NCBI GenBank assembly: GCA_944384925.1
Contig: CALWVF010000007.1
Span: forward strand, 58,341-122,340
DNA: 64,000 nt
Direction of reading: 5' to 3'
DNA from: an uncultured Clostridia bacterium
Lineage (GTDB): Bacteria > Bacillota > Clostridia > Oscillospirales > Acutalibacteraceae
Shown: one piece after another, positions 17,442 to 27,819 of the stretch
How positions within the stretch are numbered: position 1 is the stretch's first letter
How the letters are laid out: every line of letters starts with the position of its first letter
Program-made: the position numbers and the translations under genes
Notes under the pieces: model-generated
What the model saw: the letters and a program-made list of their open reading frames with translations, nothing else
Told to the model about the DNA's origin: nothing
Databases searched by the model: none

Positions 17442-18152
17442 TTACGATAATTCAAGAGCAATTTTCATCATATCTGTAAATCCTACTTGCCGTTCCTCAG
17501 ATGATAACGATAAATTTTGCAGCGGACAATCAGATATAGTTAATAAGCATAATGCTTTTTTGCCAAGTTTTGCTGCATTCATATATAAAACAGCTGCTTC
17601 CATTTCAACTGCTAAAACTCCCATATCCTTCCATCTTTGGAGAACTGTTTCATCCTCATTATAAAATATATCTGTCGATAAAATATTTCCTACCACCGTT
17701 TTTATATTTAACTTTTTTGACACCTCTACTGCTTTTTCCATTAACTCATAACTTGCAATTGGAGCAAATATTCCTGGCAATTGATATTGCGACGAATAAT
17801 TAGAATCTGTACAGGCACCCATTCCAATTACTACATCTCGTAGTTTTATATTTTCTCCAATTCCACCTGCCGTACCTACTCGAATTATATTTTCCACATT
17901 ATAAAACTTATACAATTCATATGTATAAATTCCAACAGACGGTATACCCATTCCTCCGCCCATTACTGATATTTCTTTTTCTTTATATTTACCAGTGAAA
18001 CCCAGCATATTTCTTACTTTATTAAAACATTTTACATCTTCCAGATAATTATCAGCAATAAATTTTGCTCTTAGTGGATCTCCTGGCATTATAACCGTTT
18101 TTGCTATTTCTCCTTGTAGTGCGCTATTATGCGGGGTAGGCAAATTAGACAT
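17442..18152 (-). CDS. deoD: Purine-nucleoside phosphorylase, hexameric type
   Basis: 236 aa. It carries out reversible phosphorolysis of purine (deoxy)nucleosides. Landmarks are the N-terminal TPHNSALQGEIAKTVIMPG, RVGTAGGIG (phosphate/base site), VEMEAAVLY (ribose-binding Met/Glu) and the catalytic aspartate in TISDCPL. The C-terminal SSEERQVGF carries the arginine that assists catalysis in the E. coli enzyme. It is transcribed with deoB upstream and the transporter genes downstream. Confidence 0.94.
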   Translation of the reverse strand: MSNLPTPHNSALQGEIAKTVIMPGDPLRAKFIADNYLEDVKCFNKVRNMLGFTGKYKEKEISVMGGGMGIPSVGIYTYELYKFYNVENIIRVGTAGGIGENIKLRDVVIGMGACTDSNYSSQYQLPGIFAPIASYELMEKAVEVSKKLNIKTVVGNILSTDIFYNEDETVLQRWKDMGVLAVEMEAAVLYMNAAKLGKKALCLLTISDCPLQNLSLSSEERQVGFTDMMKIALELS

Positions 18153-18239
18153 TTAAAAACCTCCTTAAAACATTCATTTACATTAACTTTAAAATTTATT
18201 TTTAAATTACATGTAAATAACATATAATTTATATACACG

Positions 18240-18890
18240 TTATATTTTTAGTTTCGTCTTTATTAGAATGTTATTTATAATATCGGAAATTTTCTGTATT
18301 GACGGACCTCCTAACAGTGCAGCCAATATTGTAACAATTCCTACTTTTCCTCCTAATATAAAGCCTATTAATAAAGACAATAAATCTATCATAATTTTTA
18401 CCAGCTTAAATTGTTTTTTTGTTTTTTTACATATAAACATAATTAACGCTGTCCATGGATCAAATCCTATATTTATTGATATAAATATTGCAAGGCCTAA
18501 AAATAACATAGTACATCCAACAACCGACGTAATTATATGTATAACTAAAATATCTTCCGGTAAACCTAAATAATCATAAAACTTAAAACCAAGAGTTACA
18601 AATGAGCCTAATGGAATAGTATAAATAAACGTTCCTATATTTATATATTGCCTTGCTATAATAAATATGACTACTAATAAAGCATAGTTAACTATATTTG
18701 TAGATACTCCTAAATTATCATATCCTGTTAGATAAAATACTAAATTCCTAATTCCATCAAAAAACACTGATAACGGATCATTTCCTAAAGATGCAATTTT
18801 ATTCAAAGATATTGCAAAGCCTATAAAAGATACTCCAACAATACATATAAAAATTCTTAAAATGCATTTTAAAATTTTACTGTCAATCAT
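18240..18890 (-). CDS. YczE/YitT-like integral membrane protein
   Basis: 216 aa with about five to six hydrophobic segments. It resembles the YczE/YyaS/YitT membrane family: the N-terminal GFAISLNKIASLGNDPLSVF and GFDPWTALIMF stretches are typical. The function of this family is unknown. It overlaps the deoB stop by a few bases and lies ahead of deoD, so it is co-transcribed with nucleoside catabolism. A role in export or sensing of a pathway product is conceivable but not shown. Confidence 0.7.
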   Translation of the reverse strand: MIDSKILKCILRIFICIVGVSFIGFAISLNKIASLGNDPLSVFFDGIRNLVFYLTGYDNLGVSTNIVNYALLVVIFIIARQYINIGTFIYTIPLGSFVTLGFKFYDYLGLPEDILVIHIITSVVGCTMLFLGLAIFISINIGFDPWTALIMFICKKTKKQFKLVKIMIDLLSLLIGFILGGKVGIVTILAALLGGPSIQKISDIINNILIKTKLKI

Positions 18891-20055
18891 TATTTAATAC
18901 CTTATTCAAAAAAGACTCTCCTTTTGTCTTTTTTTCAATTCCAAAATAATCAAGTATAGTTGCAGCTATATCAGAAAAACTCTTTCTTGTCCCAAGGTTT
19001 ACTCCTTGTTTTATATTTTCTCCTGCTATAACCATTGGAACATATTCTCTTGAATGATCAGTCGAACTAGTTGTTGGATCACATCCATGATCAGCTGTAA
19101 TTATAATAATATCATCCTTTTTCATTTCTTTAAGTAAATTTTCTAGCTGACTATCAAACTTAGTTAGTGCTCTTGCATATCCTTGTGGATCATTTCTGTG
19201 ACCATATAGCATATCAAAATCAACTAAATTTACAAAGCATAGTCCTTCAAAATCTTCTTTAATAATTTCAAATGTTTTATTCATCCCATCGTCATTTCCT
19301 TTAGTACGATAGAATCTTGTTATTCCCTTACCTGAAAAAATATCATAAATTTTTCCAACTGAAATAACTTCTAACCCTGATTCACAAATTTGATCTAACA
19401 TGGTTATCTCTGGAGGCTTTATAGAAAAGTCATGCCTATTAGATGTCCTTACAAAATTAGGATATTCGCCAACAAATGGCCTAGCAATAACTCTACCTAC
19501 TCCTACATCGCCAGTCAATATTTCTCTTGCAATTTCACAAATTTTATATAAATCTTCAACCTTAACAATATCCTCATGTGCTGCAATTTGAAAAACACTA
19601 TCAGCCGACGTATAAACTATTAAATCTCCTGTTTCCATATGTTTTCTTCCATAATCCATGAGTACCTTAGTTCCAGAATATGGTTTATTGCACAAAACCT
19701 TCTTTCCTGATAACTGTTCAAATTTTTTTATAGTTTCACTTGGGAAACCTTCAGGAAAAGTTGGCAAAGGATTCATTGATTGAATACCTGCTATTTCCCA
19801 ATGACCTATAGTAGTATCTTTACCTTTTGATGCTTCCGATAATCTTGCAAATGAACCTATTGGTTCATTCTCTGTACTACAGCAATTTATCCCATCAATA
19901 TTAAAAAGACCTAATTTTTTCATTGTATTTAGTCTAAAATCTTTTTCTTTTGACACTGCAGCAATTGTATTGCTTCCTTTGTCACCATAAAATTCAGCAT
20001 CAGGCATTTCTCCTATTCCAAAACTATCTAGAACAATAAGAAAAACCCTTTTCAC
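18883..20055 (-). CDS. deoB: Phosphopentomutase
   Basis: 390 aa, alkaline-phosphatase superfamily. It interconverts (deoxy)ribose-1-phosphate and -5-phosphate. Metal ligands are visible in the N-terminal LIVLDSFGIGEMPDA, in KDTTIGHWE (catalytic Thr) and in the C-terminal IITADHGCDPTTSSTDHSRE. The start is a GTG with AAAGGGTGA upstream. It is the first gene of the nucleoside unit; the 127-bp gap before it carries an inverted repeat that could be an operator. Confidence 0.95.
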   Translation of the reverse strand: MKRVFLIVLDSFGIGEMPDAEFYGDKGSNTIAAVSKEKDFRLNTMKKLGLFNIDGINCCSTENEPIGSFARLSEASKGKDTTIGHWEIAGIQSMNPLPTFPEGFPSETIKKFEQLSGKKVLCNKPYSGTKVLMDYGRKHMETGDLIVYTSADSVFQIAAHEDIVKVEDLYKICEIAREILTGDVGVGRVIARPFVGEYPNFVRTSNRHDFSIKPPEITMLDQICESGLEVISVGKIYDIFSGKGITRFYRTKGNDDGMNKTFEIIKEDFEGLCFVNLVDFDMLYGHRNDPQGYARALTKFDSQLENLLKEMKKDDIIIITADHGCDPTTSSTDHSREYVPMVIAGENIKQGVNLGTRKSFSDIAATILDYFGIEKKTKGESFLNKVLNND

Positions 20056-20111
20056 AAGAAATCACCCTTTTACTCAAAATATTTTACAAAAGTAGAAAAT
20101 AATACTTTTTA

Positions 20112-20164
20112 ATTTGTCAGCGTTTATATATTAACATAATATTATTTTTAAATAAATGACAAAT
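20112..20164. promoter_or_regulatory. Inverted repeat in the deoB promoter region
   Basis: Two perfect 8-bp arms, ATTTGTCA (20112-20119) and TGACAAAT (20157-20164), lie 45 bp apart centre to centre, about four helical turns, between the Crp-like gene and deoB. Read on the minus strand the upstream arm includes TTGTCA, a fair -35, with TATTAT 15 bp on. It may be an operator pair for the neighbouring regulator. Confidence 0.35.
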
Positions 20165-20182
20165 GGCAGTTATTTTGTTTTT

Positions 20183-20896
20183 TTAAAATATATTTTTTCT
20201 TTCCATTTTTTCCTCTAAAATTTCAAATTGTTTCTGATTTATCTCTATCTTTCCGCAATTTATTGAAATAATATTGTTATTTTTTAAATTGTCTATATAT
20301 CTATATAGACTTCTTAAACTAACATTTAATTCCGATGCCATTGTTTTTCTATCTACAACTATTCTATGCGGCAATTGTTTTTTAATGCAGTTTCTATATA
20401 AATAACAAATTAGATTTTGCTCATTTGTGTTTAACATTTCCATACAATTTCTTTCATACGCTTGATTTAACATATTTGATAAATATTTTACTAAAATATT
20501 AGATATAAAGGGATCTTCATTCATTTTCTTTTTCATATAATATGTAGGTATCTCTATAAAACATGCATCCTCTACTACATTTATAGTTGCTATATAACAC
20601 TCTATATTATTTAACATTTCATTAAGTCCATAAATTTGAATAGGGGATGATGAATCCACAACTACACTTTTACCATCAACTGTATATTTTATAACATGAC
20701 ACTTACCTGTTAACATTATACACACTTTTTTAACTTCTGTGCCACTGTTGATATAATCCATTCCTTTTTTAGCTCTTTTAAATTTAACTAAGTTACTTAG
20801 ATAAGGTATAAATTCTTGCTCTACTCTTGACTCAGTATGTACCTTATCAAATGCTAACTTTAGCATTTGGTAAAATTCACTATAATTATTATACAT
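20183..20896 (-). CDS. Crp/Fnr-family transcription regulator
   Basis: 237 aa. A cyclic-nucleotide-binding-like beta barrel occupies about residues 20-130 (MLTGKCHVIKYTVDGKSVVV). A dimer helix follows, then a C-terminal winged helix (about 175-225) with the recognition segment MASELNVSLRSLYRYIDNL. Fnr-type iron-sulfur cysteines are absent. The cAMP-site arginine/serine pair is not evident, so the effector is unknown. It lies directly upstream of and co-oriented with the nucleoside operon, which makes it the obvious candidate regulator. Confidence 0.8.
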   Translation of the reverse strand: MYNNYSEFYQMLKLAFDKVHTESRVEQEFIPYLSNLVKFKRAKKGMDYINSGTEVKKVCIMLTGKCHVIKYTVDGKSVVVDSSSPIQIYGLNEMLNNIECYIATINVVEDACFIEIPTYYMKKKMNEDPFISNILVKYLSNMLNQAYERNCMEMLNTNEQNLICYLYRNCIKKQLPHRIVVDRKTMASELNVSLRSLYRYIDNLKNNNIISINCGKIEINQKQFEILEEKMERKNIF

Positions 20897-20959
20897 ATTT
20901 TCTCCCGCTAATAAATCATATAATAGTATTTTTATAATTATAAATCAGTCCTTAGATAT

Positions 20960-23194
20960 TTAAATCTTCATCTGTCCTTCAACATTTTTATTACATTTTG
21001 GCAATGCCCCTGCAGCCGGTATGCTTTTAGCTCTGTATCTATTTATATCTTCAATATTTAAATCTGAAAGTTTTTCTACATCAGATACTTTGCAACCCTT
21101 TCTTAACGACATAACATATACACCTTGAGTTACTCTTGTGGTTTTTATAGATATCAAATCATCATTAAATATCAGCATTCTACCATTTGATGCCGTGATA
21201 ACATAATCACTACTATCTTTCGCATATATCAATTTTACTACTTTAGACTTATCTGTATATGCATTTAAAAGTTTTTTCCTATTTGTTTTAGTGTAGTAAG
21301 ATTTCATGTCAACCTTAGCTACTTTTCCATTTTCAAAGAAAATTAATACAAATCCTGTATACTCCTTTAACGAAACCATGCAAATTACTTTTTCATTATC
21401 TTCAAATTCTAGTTTTGCTGGAATATAATCTCCCAGCAGACTAGCCTTAGAATCTGAAAAATCTGATACTTTAGATTTGTAAACCCTGCAATTATCTGTA
21501 AAAAATATTAAATCATTGTTATTAGTTGCTTCAATTGATTGGCAAATATAATCATTTTCCTTTAATTTTTGTTCAGAGTTCATTCGCAAAGATTGAGGTG
21601 TGATTTTCTTAAAATATCCTTCTTTGGTTATAAATAAATTTACATTATAATCAGGTACCTCTTCCTGATAATTACTACTATTTATGTCTTCCTTATATAT
21701 CAGCATACTTCTTCTTGGTTGAGAATATTTTTTAGAAACTTCCAAAAGCTCTGATATCATAATAGCTTTTATTTTTAACTCGTCTTTTAATATTTCCTCC
21801 AATTCATTTATCTCACTTTGCAAATTTTCAACTTCATTTATTCTTTTCAATATATATTCACGATTCAAATTTCTAAGTTTTATTTCTGCAACATACTCAG
21901 CCTGAACCTCATCTATTTTAAAGCCCGACATCAAATTTGGGATAACATTACTATCTTCTTCTGTCTTTCTTATAATTTCTATTGCTTTGTCTATATCTAA
22001 AAGTATCTTTTTCAAGCCATTAAGTAAATGAAGCTTATCTTTTTTCCTTTCTAAATCATATCTAGTTCTTCTTTTTATACACCTAGCTCTAAATAATATC
22101 CACTCATTTAGCAATTCTTTTACCCCAAGAACCCTAGGAACACCATCTATTAAAACATTAAAATTACAGGAAAAGGTATCTTCAAGCGTTGTCAATCTAT
22201 ATAACTTTTGCATCAATTTATCAGGATCTACATTTCTTTTTAAATCTATTGTTATTTTCAAACCTTGTATACCTGTTTCATCTCTTATATCTGATATTTC
22301 CTTAACCTTCCCCAATTTTATTAATTCTATAACCTTCTCAACTATAGCCTCTATAGTTGTGGTTGGAGGAATATTAATTATGTCTATACAATTCTGGGAT
22401 TTATCATAAGAATATCGTGCTCTTACTTTTATGCCACCTCTTCCAGTATTATATATAGATTCTATAGATTTCTGATCATAAATTATTTGACCTCCACCAG
22501 AAAAATCCGGTGCAATTAAAGTAGATTGTATTTCATGTTCAGGGTTTCTTATTAATTTGATAACTGTATCACAAACTTCCTTCAAATTAAAGGGACAAAT
22601 AGAGCTTGCCATTCCCACAGCAATTCCAGTGTTTGCATTAACTAAAACAGATGGATACGAGGCGGGCAACAAAACTGGCTCCTTCAAAGTATTATCATAA
22701 TTATCAACAAAGTCTACAGTATCCTTATCAATATCCTTAAAAAGCTCATTGCATATATTATCTAACCTTGCTTCTGTATACCTAGATGCAGCCCATGCCA
22801 TATCTCTAGAATAAAATTTTCCAAAGTTTCCCTTTGAATCTATATATGGATGTAATAATGCTTCATATCCTCTACTTAATCTAACCATAGTGTCATATAT
22901 AGCACTATCTCCATGGGGATTTAGTTTCATAGTTTGGCCAACAATATTTGCAGATTTTGTTCTCACTGAATTTAATAGTCCCATCTTATACATAGTGTAC
23001 AACAATTTTCTATGAGACGGCTTAAATCCATCTATTTCTGGTATTGCCCTTGACATTATCACGCTCATAGCATAAGGCATATAATTATCTTCAATTGTTT
23101 TTACTATCTTTTGCTCAACAACTTCACCCGCACCCTTTATAAAACCACTCTTTTTATCTGATACTCTTTTAGTCTCTTTTTTTCTTGGAGACAT
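20960..23194 (-). CDS. parC: Type IIA topoisomerase subunit A (ParC/GyrA-like)
   Basis: About 744 aa from ATG 23194, chosen for its GGAG 9 nt upstream; the longer frame from GTG 23212 is less likely. The breakage-reunion domain is clear: MSRAIPEIDGFKPSHRKLLY, NPHGDSAIYDTMVR and the active-site tyrosine in AASRYTEARL. A coiled coil (about 430-500) and a short beta-pinwheel C-terminal domain follow. No intact GyrA box (QRRGGKG) is visible, which favours a decatenating topo IV over gyrase. It forms a pair with the B subunit gene upstream, 80 nt away. Confidence 0.85.
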   Translation of the reverse strand: MSPRKKETKRVSDKKSGFIKGAGEVVEQKIVKTIEDNYMPYAMSVIMSRAIPEIDGFKPSHRKLLYTMYKMGLLNSVRTKSANIVGQTMKLNPHGDSAIYDTMVRLSRGYEALLHPYIDSKGNFGKFYSRDMAWAASRYTEARLDNICNELFKDIDKDTVDFVDNYDNTLKEPVLLPASYPSVLVNANTGIAVGMASSICPFNLKEVCDTVIKLIRNPEHEIQSTLIAPDFSGGGQIIYDQKSIESIYNTGRGGIKVRARYSYDKSQNCIDIINIPPTTTIEAIVEKVIELIKLGKVKEISDIRDETGIQGLKITIDLKRNVDPDKLMQKLYRLTTLEDTFSCNFNVLIDGVPRVLGVKELLNEWILFRARCIKRRTRYDLERKKDKLHLLNGLKKILLDIDKAIEIIRKTEEDSNVIPNLMSGFKIDEVQAEYVAEIKLRNLNREYILKRINEVENLQSEINELEEILKDELKIKAIMISELLEVSKKYSQPRRSMLIYKEDINSSNYQEEVPDYNVNLFITKEGYFKKITPQSLRMNSEQKLKENDYICQSIEATNNNDLIFFTDNCRVYKSKVSDFSDSKASLLGDYIPAKLEFEDNEKVICMVSLKEYTGFVLIFFENGKVAKVDMKSYYTKTNRKKLLNAYTDKSKVVKLIYAKDSSDYVITASNGRMLIFNDDLISIKTTRVTQGVYVMSLRKGCKVSDVEKLSDLNIEDINRYRAKSIPAAGALPKCNKNVEGQMKI

Positions 23195-23273
23195 CTTCAT
23201 CAACTCCAACACATAATTTTAACACTTAATATGCTAATTTACTAGCCAATTACATCAAGGAAAAAACAATACA

Positions 23274-25259
23274 TTAGCTTATATCTAATGAATCAATATA
23301 CAAATGACCATTTTTTATTATAAATTCTTTTCTTCCCGCAAGGTTGTCCCCTAATAAAATATCAAAAATTTCGCTAGTACGTTTAGCATCAGTTGGTAAT
23401 ACCTTTATTAATCTCCTTGTTTCAGGATTCATTGTAGTTAAATTCATCATTTCCGGTTCATTTTCACCCAATCCTTTTGAACGTTGTATTGTATACTTTT
23501 CACTACCTATTTTTTTAATAAACTCTTCTTTTTCTGATTCAGTATATGCAAAATACGTATTTGATTTTGAATTAATTTCATATAATGGAGATTCCGCAAT
23601 AAACACCTTCTCGTTTTCTATTAATGAGGGGGTTAAACGGTATAGCATTGTAAGTAATAATGTTCTTATTTGAAATCCATCTACATCCGCATCTGTACAT
23701 AAAATAATTTTATTCCATTTCAACATATTAATATCAAAAGATAGTAAATCTTTATTTGATTTTGATTTAATTTCTACTCCACAACCTAAAACTTTTATCA
23801 AATCTGTTATTATATCATTTTTAAATATTTTACCATAATCCGCCTTCAAACAATTCAAAATTTTTCCCCTAATTGGTATAATAGCTTGAAAGTCTGGATC
23901 TCTTGCTTGCTTACATGCTCCTAAAGCTGAGTCTCCTTCAACTATAAACAATTCTCTCTTACTAACTTCTTTACTCCTACAATCTACAAATTTTGCAACT
24001 CTACTAGTCACATCCATATTACTTATAAGTTTTTTCTTTATGTTCATCCTTGTTTTTTCTGCATCTTCCCTGCTTCTCTTATTAACCAAGACTTGAGAAG
24101 CAATTTTATCTGCATCTATTGGATTTTCTATAAAGTATACTTCTAAATGATGCCTAAGCATTTCTACCATTGCTTCTTGAATCCCTTTATTAGTAATAGA
24201 CTTTTTAGTTTGATTTTCGTAAGAAGTCACATTTGAAAACGAAGATATTACTATTGCTAAACAATCCTCAATATCTGTAAATGTAATTTTACTTTCATTT
24301 TTATTATACTTATTTGATTGTTTTATATAGGAATCTATTTGGTATACAAATGCATTTTTTACTGCTCTTTCAGGGGCACCACCATGTTCTAACCAACTAG
24401 AATTATGGTAATATTCAGAAAAGTGATTTTTATTAGAAAATGTAAAAGCTACATTAATTTTTGTTTTATATTCAGGTTTATCTTCTCTATCTCTAACTTT
24501 CTTTTCAGTGTTCCAAAATTGTATAGGAATAATAGTATCCTCACCCATAACCTCTTTTAAATAATCTACTATACCATTTTGATATACAAATTCTGTCTCC
24601 TCAAATTTTTCTCCTACTTGATTCCTAAATAAAAACTTTATCCCATTATTTACAACAGCTTGTCTTCTCAAAATATCTAAAAAATATTCCTTGCTTACAT
24701 CAATATCTGTAAAAACTTGAATATCTGGTTTCCAATGAATTTTTGTTCCAGTATCTTTTCCTCTATATGAAGTTTTACTTATACCTCCAATATTTTCTCC
24801 ATGCTCAAAATGCAGTTTATATCTGTTCCCATCTCTCCTGATATCCACATCCATATATTCAGACGCATATTGAGTTGAACAAAGGCCTAAACCATTTAGT
24901 CCCAAAGAGTATTCATAATTTTGCGATTCACTATTATTATATTTTCCCCCTGCATATAGTTCACAAAATATTAACTCCCAGTTATACTTTTGTTCATTAA
25001 CATTAAAATCAACTGGAATACCACGGCCATTATCTTCTACTTCTATAGATCCATCTTCATAATGAGTAAGTATTATTTTTTTTCCATAGCCTTCTCTTGC
25101 CTCATCTATAGAGTTAGATAGTATTTCAAATATTGAATGTTGGCACCCCTCTATTCCATCTGATCCAAATATAACTGCCGGACGCTTCCTTACCCTATCT
25201 GCACCTTTTAATGAAGAAATACTTTCATTATCATATTTTACATTACGCCTGTTCATCAT
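23274..25259 (-). CDS. parE: Type IIA topoisomerase subunit B (ParE/GyrB-like)
   Basis: 661 aa. GHKL ATPase motifs are SNSIDEAREG, VEDNGRGIPVD and LGLNGLGLC. The transducer lysine region lies in TNKG. The Toprim metal site is LFIVEGDSALG plus DADVDG. Usual GyrB/ParE enzymes read EGDSAGG; the Leu at that position and other changes mark this as a divergent clade, probably the extra topo IV seen in some Clostridia rather than the main gyrase. Two adjacent ATG codons are possible starts. Confidence 0.85.
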   Translation of the reverse strand: MMNRRNVKYDNESISSLKGADRVRKRPAVIFGSDGIEGCQHSIFEILSNSIDEAREGYGKKIILTHYEDGSIEVEDNGRGIPVDFNVNEQKYNWELIFCELYAGGKYNNSESQNYEYSLGLNGLGLCSTQYASEYMDVDIRRDGNRYKLHFEHGENIGGISKTSYRGKDTGTKIHWKPDIQVFTDIDVSKEYFLDILRRQAVVNNGIKFLFRNQVGEKFEETEFVYQNGIVDYLKEVMGEDTIIPIQFWNTEKKVRDREDKPEYKTKINVAFTFSNKNHFSEYYHNSSWLEHGGAPERAVKNAFVYQIDSYIKQSNKYNKNESKITFTDIEDCLAIVISSFSNVTSYENQTKKSITNKGIQEAMVEMLRHHLEVYFIENPIDADKIASQVLVNKRSREDAEKTRMNIKKKLISNMDVTSRVAKFVDCRSKEVSKRELFIVEGDSALGACKQARDPDFQAIIPIRGKILNCLKADYGKIFKNDIITDLIKVLGCGVEIKSKSNKDLLSFDINMLKWNKIILCTDADVDGFQIRTLLLTMLYRLTPSLIENEKVFIAESPLYEINSKSNTYFAYTESEKEEFIKKIGSEKYTIQRSKGLGENEPEMMNLTTMNPETRRLIKVLPTDAKRTSEIFDILLGDNLAGRKEFIIKNGHLYIDSLDIS

Positions 25260-25295
25260 AATACCTCATTTTAAAAATCATAATACGTAAACCTT

Positions 25296-25323
25296 AAAAA
25301 GGGAAGCACCTCTAGCACTTCCC
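25296..25323 (-). terminator. Terminator after ftsH
   Basis: On the minus strand GGGAAGTGC/GTGCTTCCC forms a 9-bp stem (two G-U pairs) with loop TAGAG, followed by TTTTT. It separates ftsH from the topoisomerase genes. Confidence 0.7.
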
Positions 25324-25338
25324 GATTACTTCATATAA

Positions 25339-27246
25339 TTAACTTTTCTCATTTTCATCTGTGTTATTTTCTGTTGAATTATTATCAACATTTTTAAACT
25401 TGCCATCCATTATATTATTAAAATCTTCACCACTAATCTTCTCATTAATAAATAAATACTCAGCTACTTCATTTAATTTATCTATATTATTGCTAAGAAT
25501 TTCTTTTGTTTTATTATATCCTTTATTAATTATTGAACGAATTTCATCATCAATTTCTGCAGACGTTTTATCTGAATAATTTTTCACATGACCCATATCT
25601 CTTCCAATAAATACTTCATCATTTTCTGAGCCATATGCCACTGGACCAAGATTATCGCTCATACCATACTTTGTAACCATTGATCTAGCTGTTTTGGTTG
25701 CACGCTCTATATCATTTGATGCACCTGTTGAAATATCTCCAAGAATAATATCTTCCGCTACTCTTCCACCCAAAAGAACTATTATACTTTCGTTCATTTC
25801 CTTCTTTGAACGATAAGATTTATCTTCAGACGGTAACGACATAGTATATCCTCCAGCCATGCCACGTGGAATAATGGATATTTGGTGAACTGGATCTTGA
25901 GTTTTGCAAAAATAGGTAACAACTGCATGGCCTGCTTCATGATAAGCTGTTATACGCTTTTCTCTTTCACTCATAACTCTAGACTTCTTTTCTGCTCCAA
26001 CAACAACTTTTATTGTAGCTTCCTCTACCTCTTTCATTGTGATAGCTTTTAAACCACGTCTAGCTGCAAGCAATGCTGCTTCATTTATTAAATTTTCTAA
26101 ATCTGCACCAGTGAATCCAGCTGTAGATTTAGCAATTGTTTTTAACTCAACATCTGGTGCAAGGGGTTTTCCTCTTGAATGAACCTTTAATATATCCTCT
26201 CTACCCTTTATATCTGGGTATCCAACCATAACTTGCCTATCAAAACGTCCTGGCCTCATCAAGGCTCTATCTAAAATGTCTGGTCTATTCGTTGCAGCTA
26301 TCATTATAACACCTTCATTGGCCCCAAATCCATCCATTTCTACTAACAATTGATTAAGAGTTTGCTCTCTTTCATCGTGTCCTCCTCCTAGACCTGCACC
26401 ACGTTGGCGACCAACTGCATCTATTTCATCTATAAATACTATACAAGGTGCATTTTTCTTTGCTTGATCAAAAAGATCCCTTACTCTTGATGCACCAACA
26501 CCTACAAACATTTCTACAAAGTCAGAACCAGAAATAGAGAAAAATGGTACTCCTGCTTCACCAGCAACAGCTCTTGCAAGCAATGTTTTACCTGTTCCTG
26601 GAGGGCCTACTAATAATACTCCTTTTGGTATTCTTGCTCCCAATTCATTATATTTTCTAGGATTCTTTAAAAATTCTACTATTTCTGATAATTCTTCCTT
26701 CTCTTCATCGGCTCCAGCCACATCATCAAAGGTTGTTTTCCTTTTTTCATCTGCAATGTTTTTTATCTTTGCTTTGCCAAAATTCATCTGCTTGGTTCCA
26801 TCACCAAGGCCTGAAAACATTTTTCTAAAGAAAAACCACCATACTAATCCCATCGCTACAATCAATATCAGATATGGCACTGTATTCGCAATCCACGATG
26901 TCTGTGCTGCCTTAATTAGATTATATTTCATTGGGGCATCTGGATGTTCATTATCATATTGAATTATATAATCCTTAATATCTGAATACATTAGTAATGC
27001 ACTTGGCGATGTATAATTAATTTTGGTTCCATCCTCCAAAATTATATTCATATCCCCGGTTCCAAAATTTATTGTATACTCAGTGACTTGTTGGTTTTTA
27101 AAATAACTAATGATATCTGAATATCCATACACCTTTTTGGGACTTAAACTATAAATACTTGCAATAATCAATATAATAACAATTGGTATTCCTATATAAA
27201 ATATAATACTAGTTATAAGCTTCTTCTTATCTTTCAATATAATCAT
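25339..27246 (-). CDS. ftsH: ATP-dependent zinc metalloprotease FtsH
   Basis: 635 aa. Membrane segments lie at about 12-32 and 122-140, flanking an extracytoplasmic domain. The AAA domain has Walker A GPPGTGKT (214-221), Walker [14 protein letters not shown] and [22 protein letters not shown]. The zinc protease has HEAGH at 436-440. FtsH degrades membrane and regulatory proteins. It is the fourth gene of dnaB-tilS-hpt-ftsH, an order conserved in Firmicutes as tilS-hpt-ftsH. Confidence 0.97.
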   Translation of the reverse strand: MIILKDKKKLITSIIFYIGIPIVIILIIASIYSLSPKKVYGYSDIISYFKNQQVTEYTINFGTGDMNIILEDGTKINYTSPSALLMYSDIKDYIIQYDNEHPDAPMKYNLIKAAQTSWIANTVPYLILIVAMGLVWWFFFRKMFSGLGDGTKQMNFGKAKIKNIADEKRKTTFDDVAGADEEKEELSEIVEFLKNPRKYNELGARIPKGVLLVGPPGTGKTLLARAVAGEAGVPFFSISGSDFVEMFVGVGASRVRDLFDQAKKNAPCIVFIDEIDAVGRQRGAGLGGGHDEREQTLNQLLVEMDGFGANEGVIMIAATNRPDILDRALMRPGRFDRQVMVGYPDIKGREDILKVHSRGKPLAPDVELKTIAKSTAGFTGADLENLINEAALLAARRGLKAITMKEVEEATIKVVVGAEKKSRVMSEREKRITAYHEAGHAVVTYFCKTQDPVHQISIIPRGMAGGYTMSLPSEDKSYRSKKEMNESIIVLLGGRVAEDIILGDISTGASNDIERATKTARSMVTKYGMSDNLGPVAYGSENDEVFIGRDMGHVKNYSDKTSAEIDDEIRSIINKGYNKTKEILSNNIDKLNEVAEYLFINEKISGEDFNNIMDGKFKNVDNNSTENNTDENEKS

Positions 27247-27279
27247 TACTCCCCTAACCTTTTATAATCTAAACTATAA

Positions 27280-27819
27280 CTACTCTCTATAAACACTTTC
27301 TTTTAGCACTCCAACAAAAGGTAGATTTCTATATCTTTCATCATAATCTAGTCCATATCCTATAACAAATTCATCTGGAATTACAGCACCAACATAATCA
27401 GCCTGCAATCCATTTTTTCGTCTTTCCGGTTTATCCAATAGTGTACAAATTTTAATACTTGCTGGATTTCTAGCTGCTAATAATTCTAATATGTAGCTTA
27501 AAGTAATCCCACTATCTAGAATATCTTCAACTACCAAAATATCATACCCCTCTATAGGCATATCTAAGTCTTTTATTATCTTTGCTACTCCACTGCTTTT
27601 AAGGCCTCCGGCATAGGTTGATACTGCCATAAAGTCTATTCTGCAATGTATATCTATAGCTCTCATTAAATCTGTCATAAATAATATAGAACCTTTTAAT
27701 ACACTTATCATCAACAAATTTTTTCCTATATAATCTTCACTTATTTTTTTTCCAAGGTTCTTAACTATTTGCTTTATCTCTTCCTCACTTATTAATACTT
27801 TTTCGACATCATTCAGCAT
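27280..27819 (-). CDS. hpt: Hypoxanthine phosphoribosyltransferase
   Basis: 179 aa. It transfers phosphoribose from PRPP to hypoxanthine or guanine. The PRPP-binding motif is ILVVEDILDSGITL, with FMAVSTYAG and the base-site KPERRKNG and YGLDYDERYRNLPF. It overlaps tilS by 7 nt and precedes ftsH. It links functionally to the DeoD/BMP cluster, since purine bases freed there can be salvaged here. Confidence 0.95.
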   Translation of the reverse strand: MLNDVEKVLISEEEIKQIVKNLGKKISEDYIGKNLLMISVLKGSILFMTDLMRAIDIHCRIDFMAVSTYAGGLKSSGVAKIIKDLDMPIEGYDILVVEDILDSGITLSYILELLAARNPASIKICTLLDKPERRKNGLQADYVGAVIPDEFVIGYGLDYDERYRNLPFVGVLKESVYRE

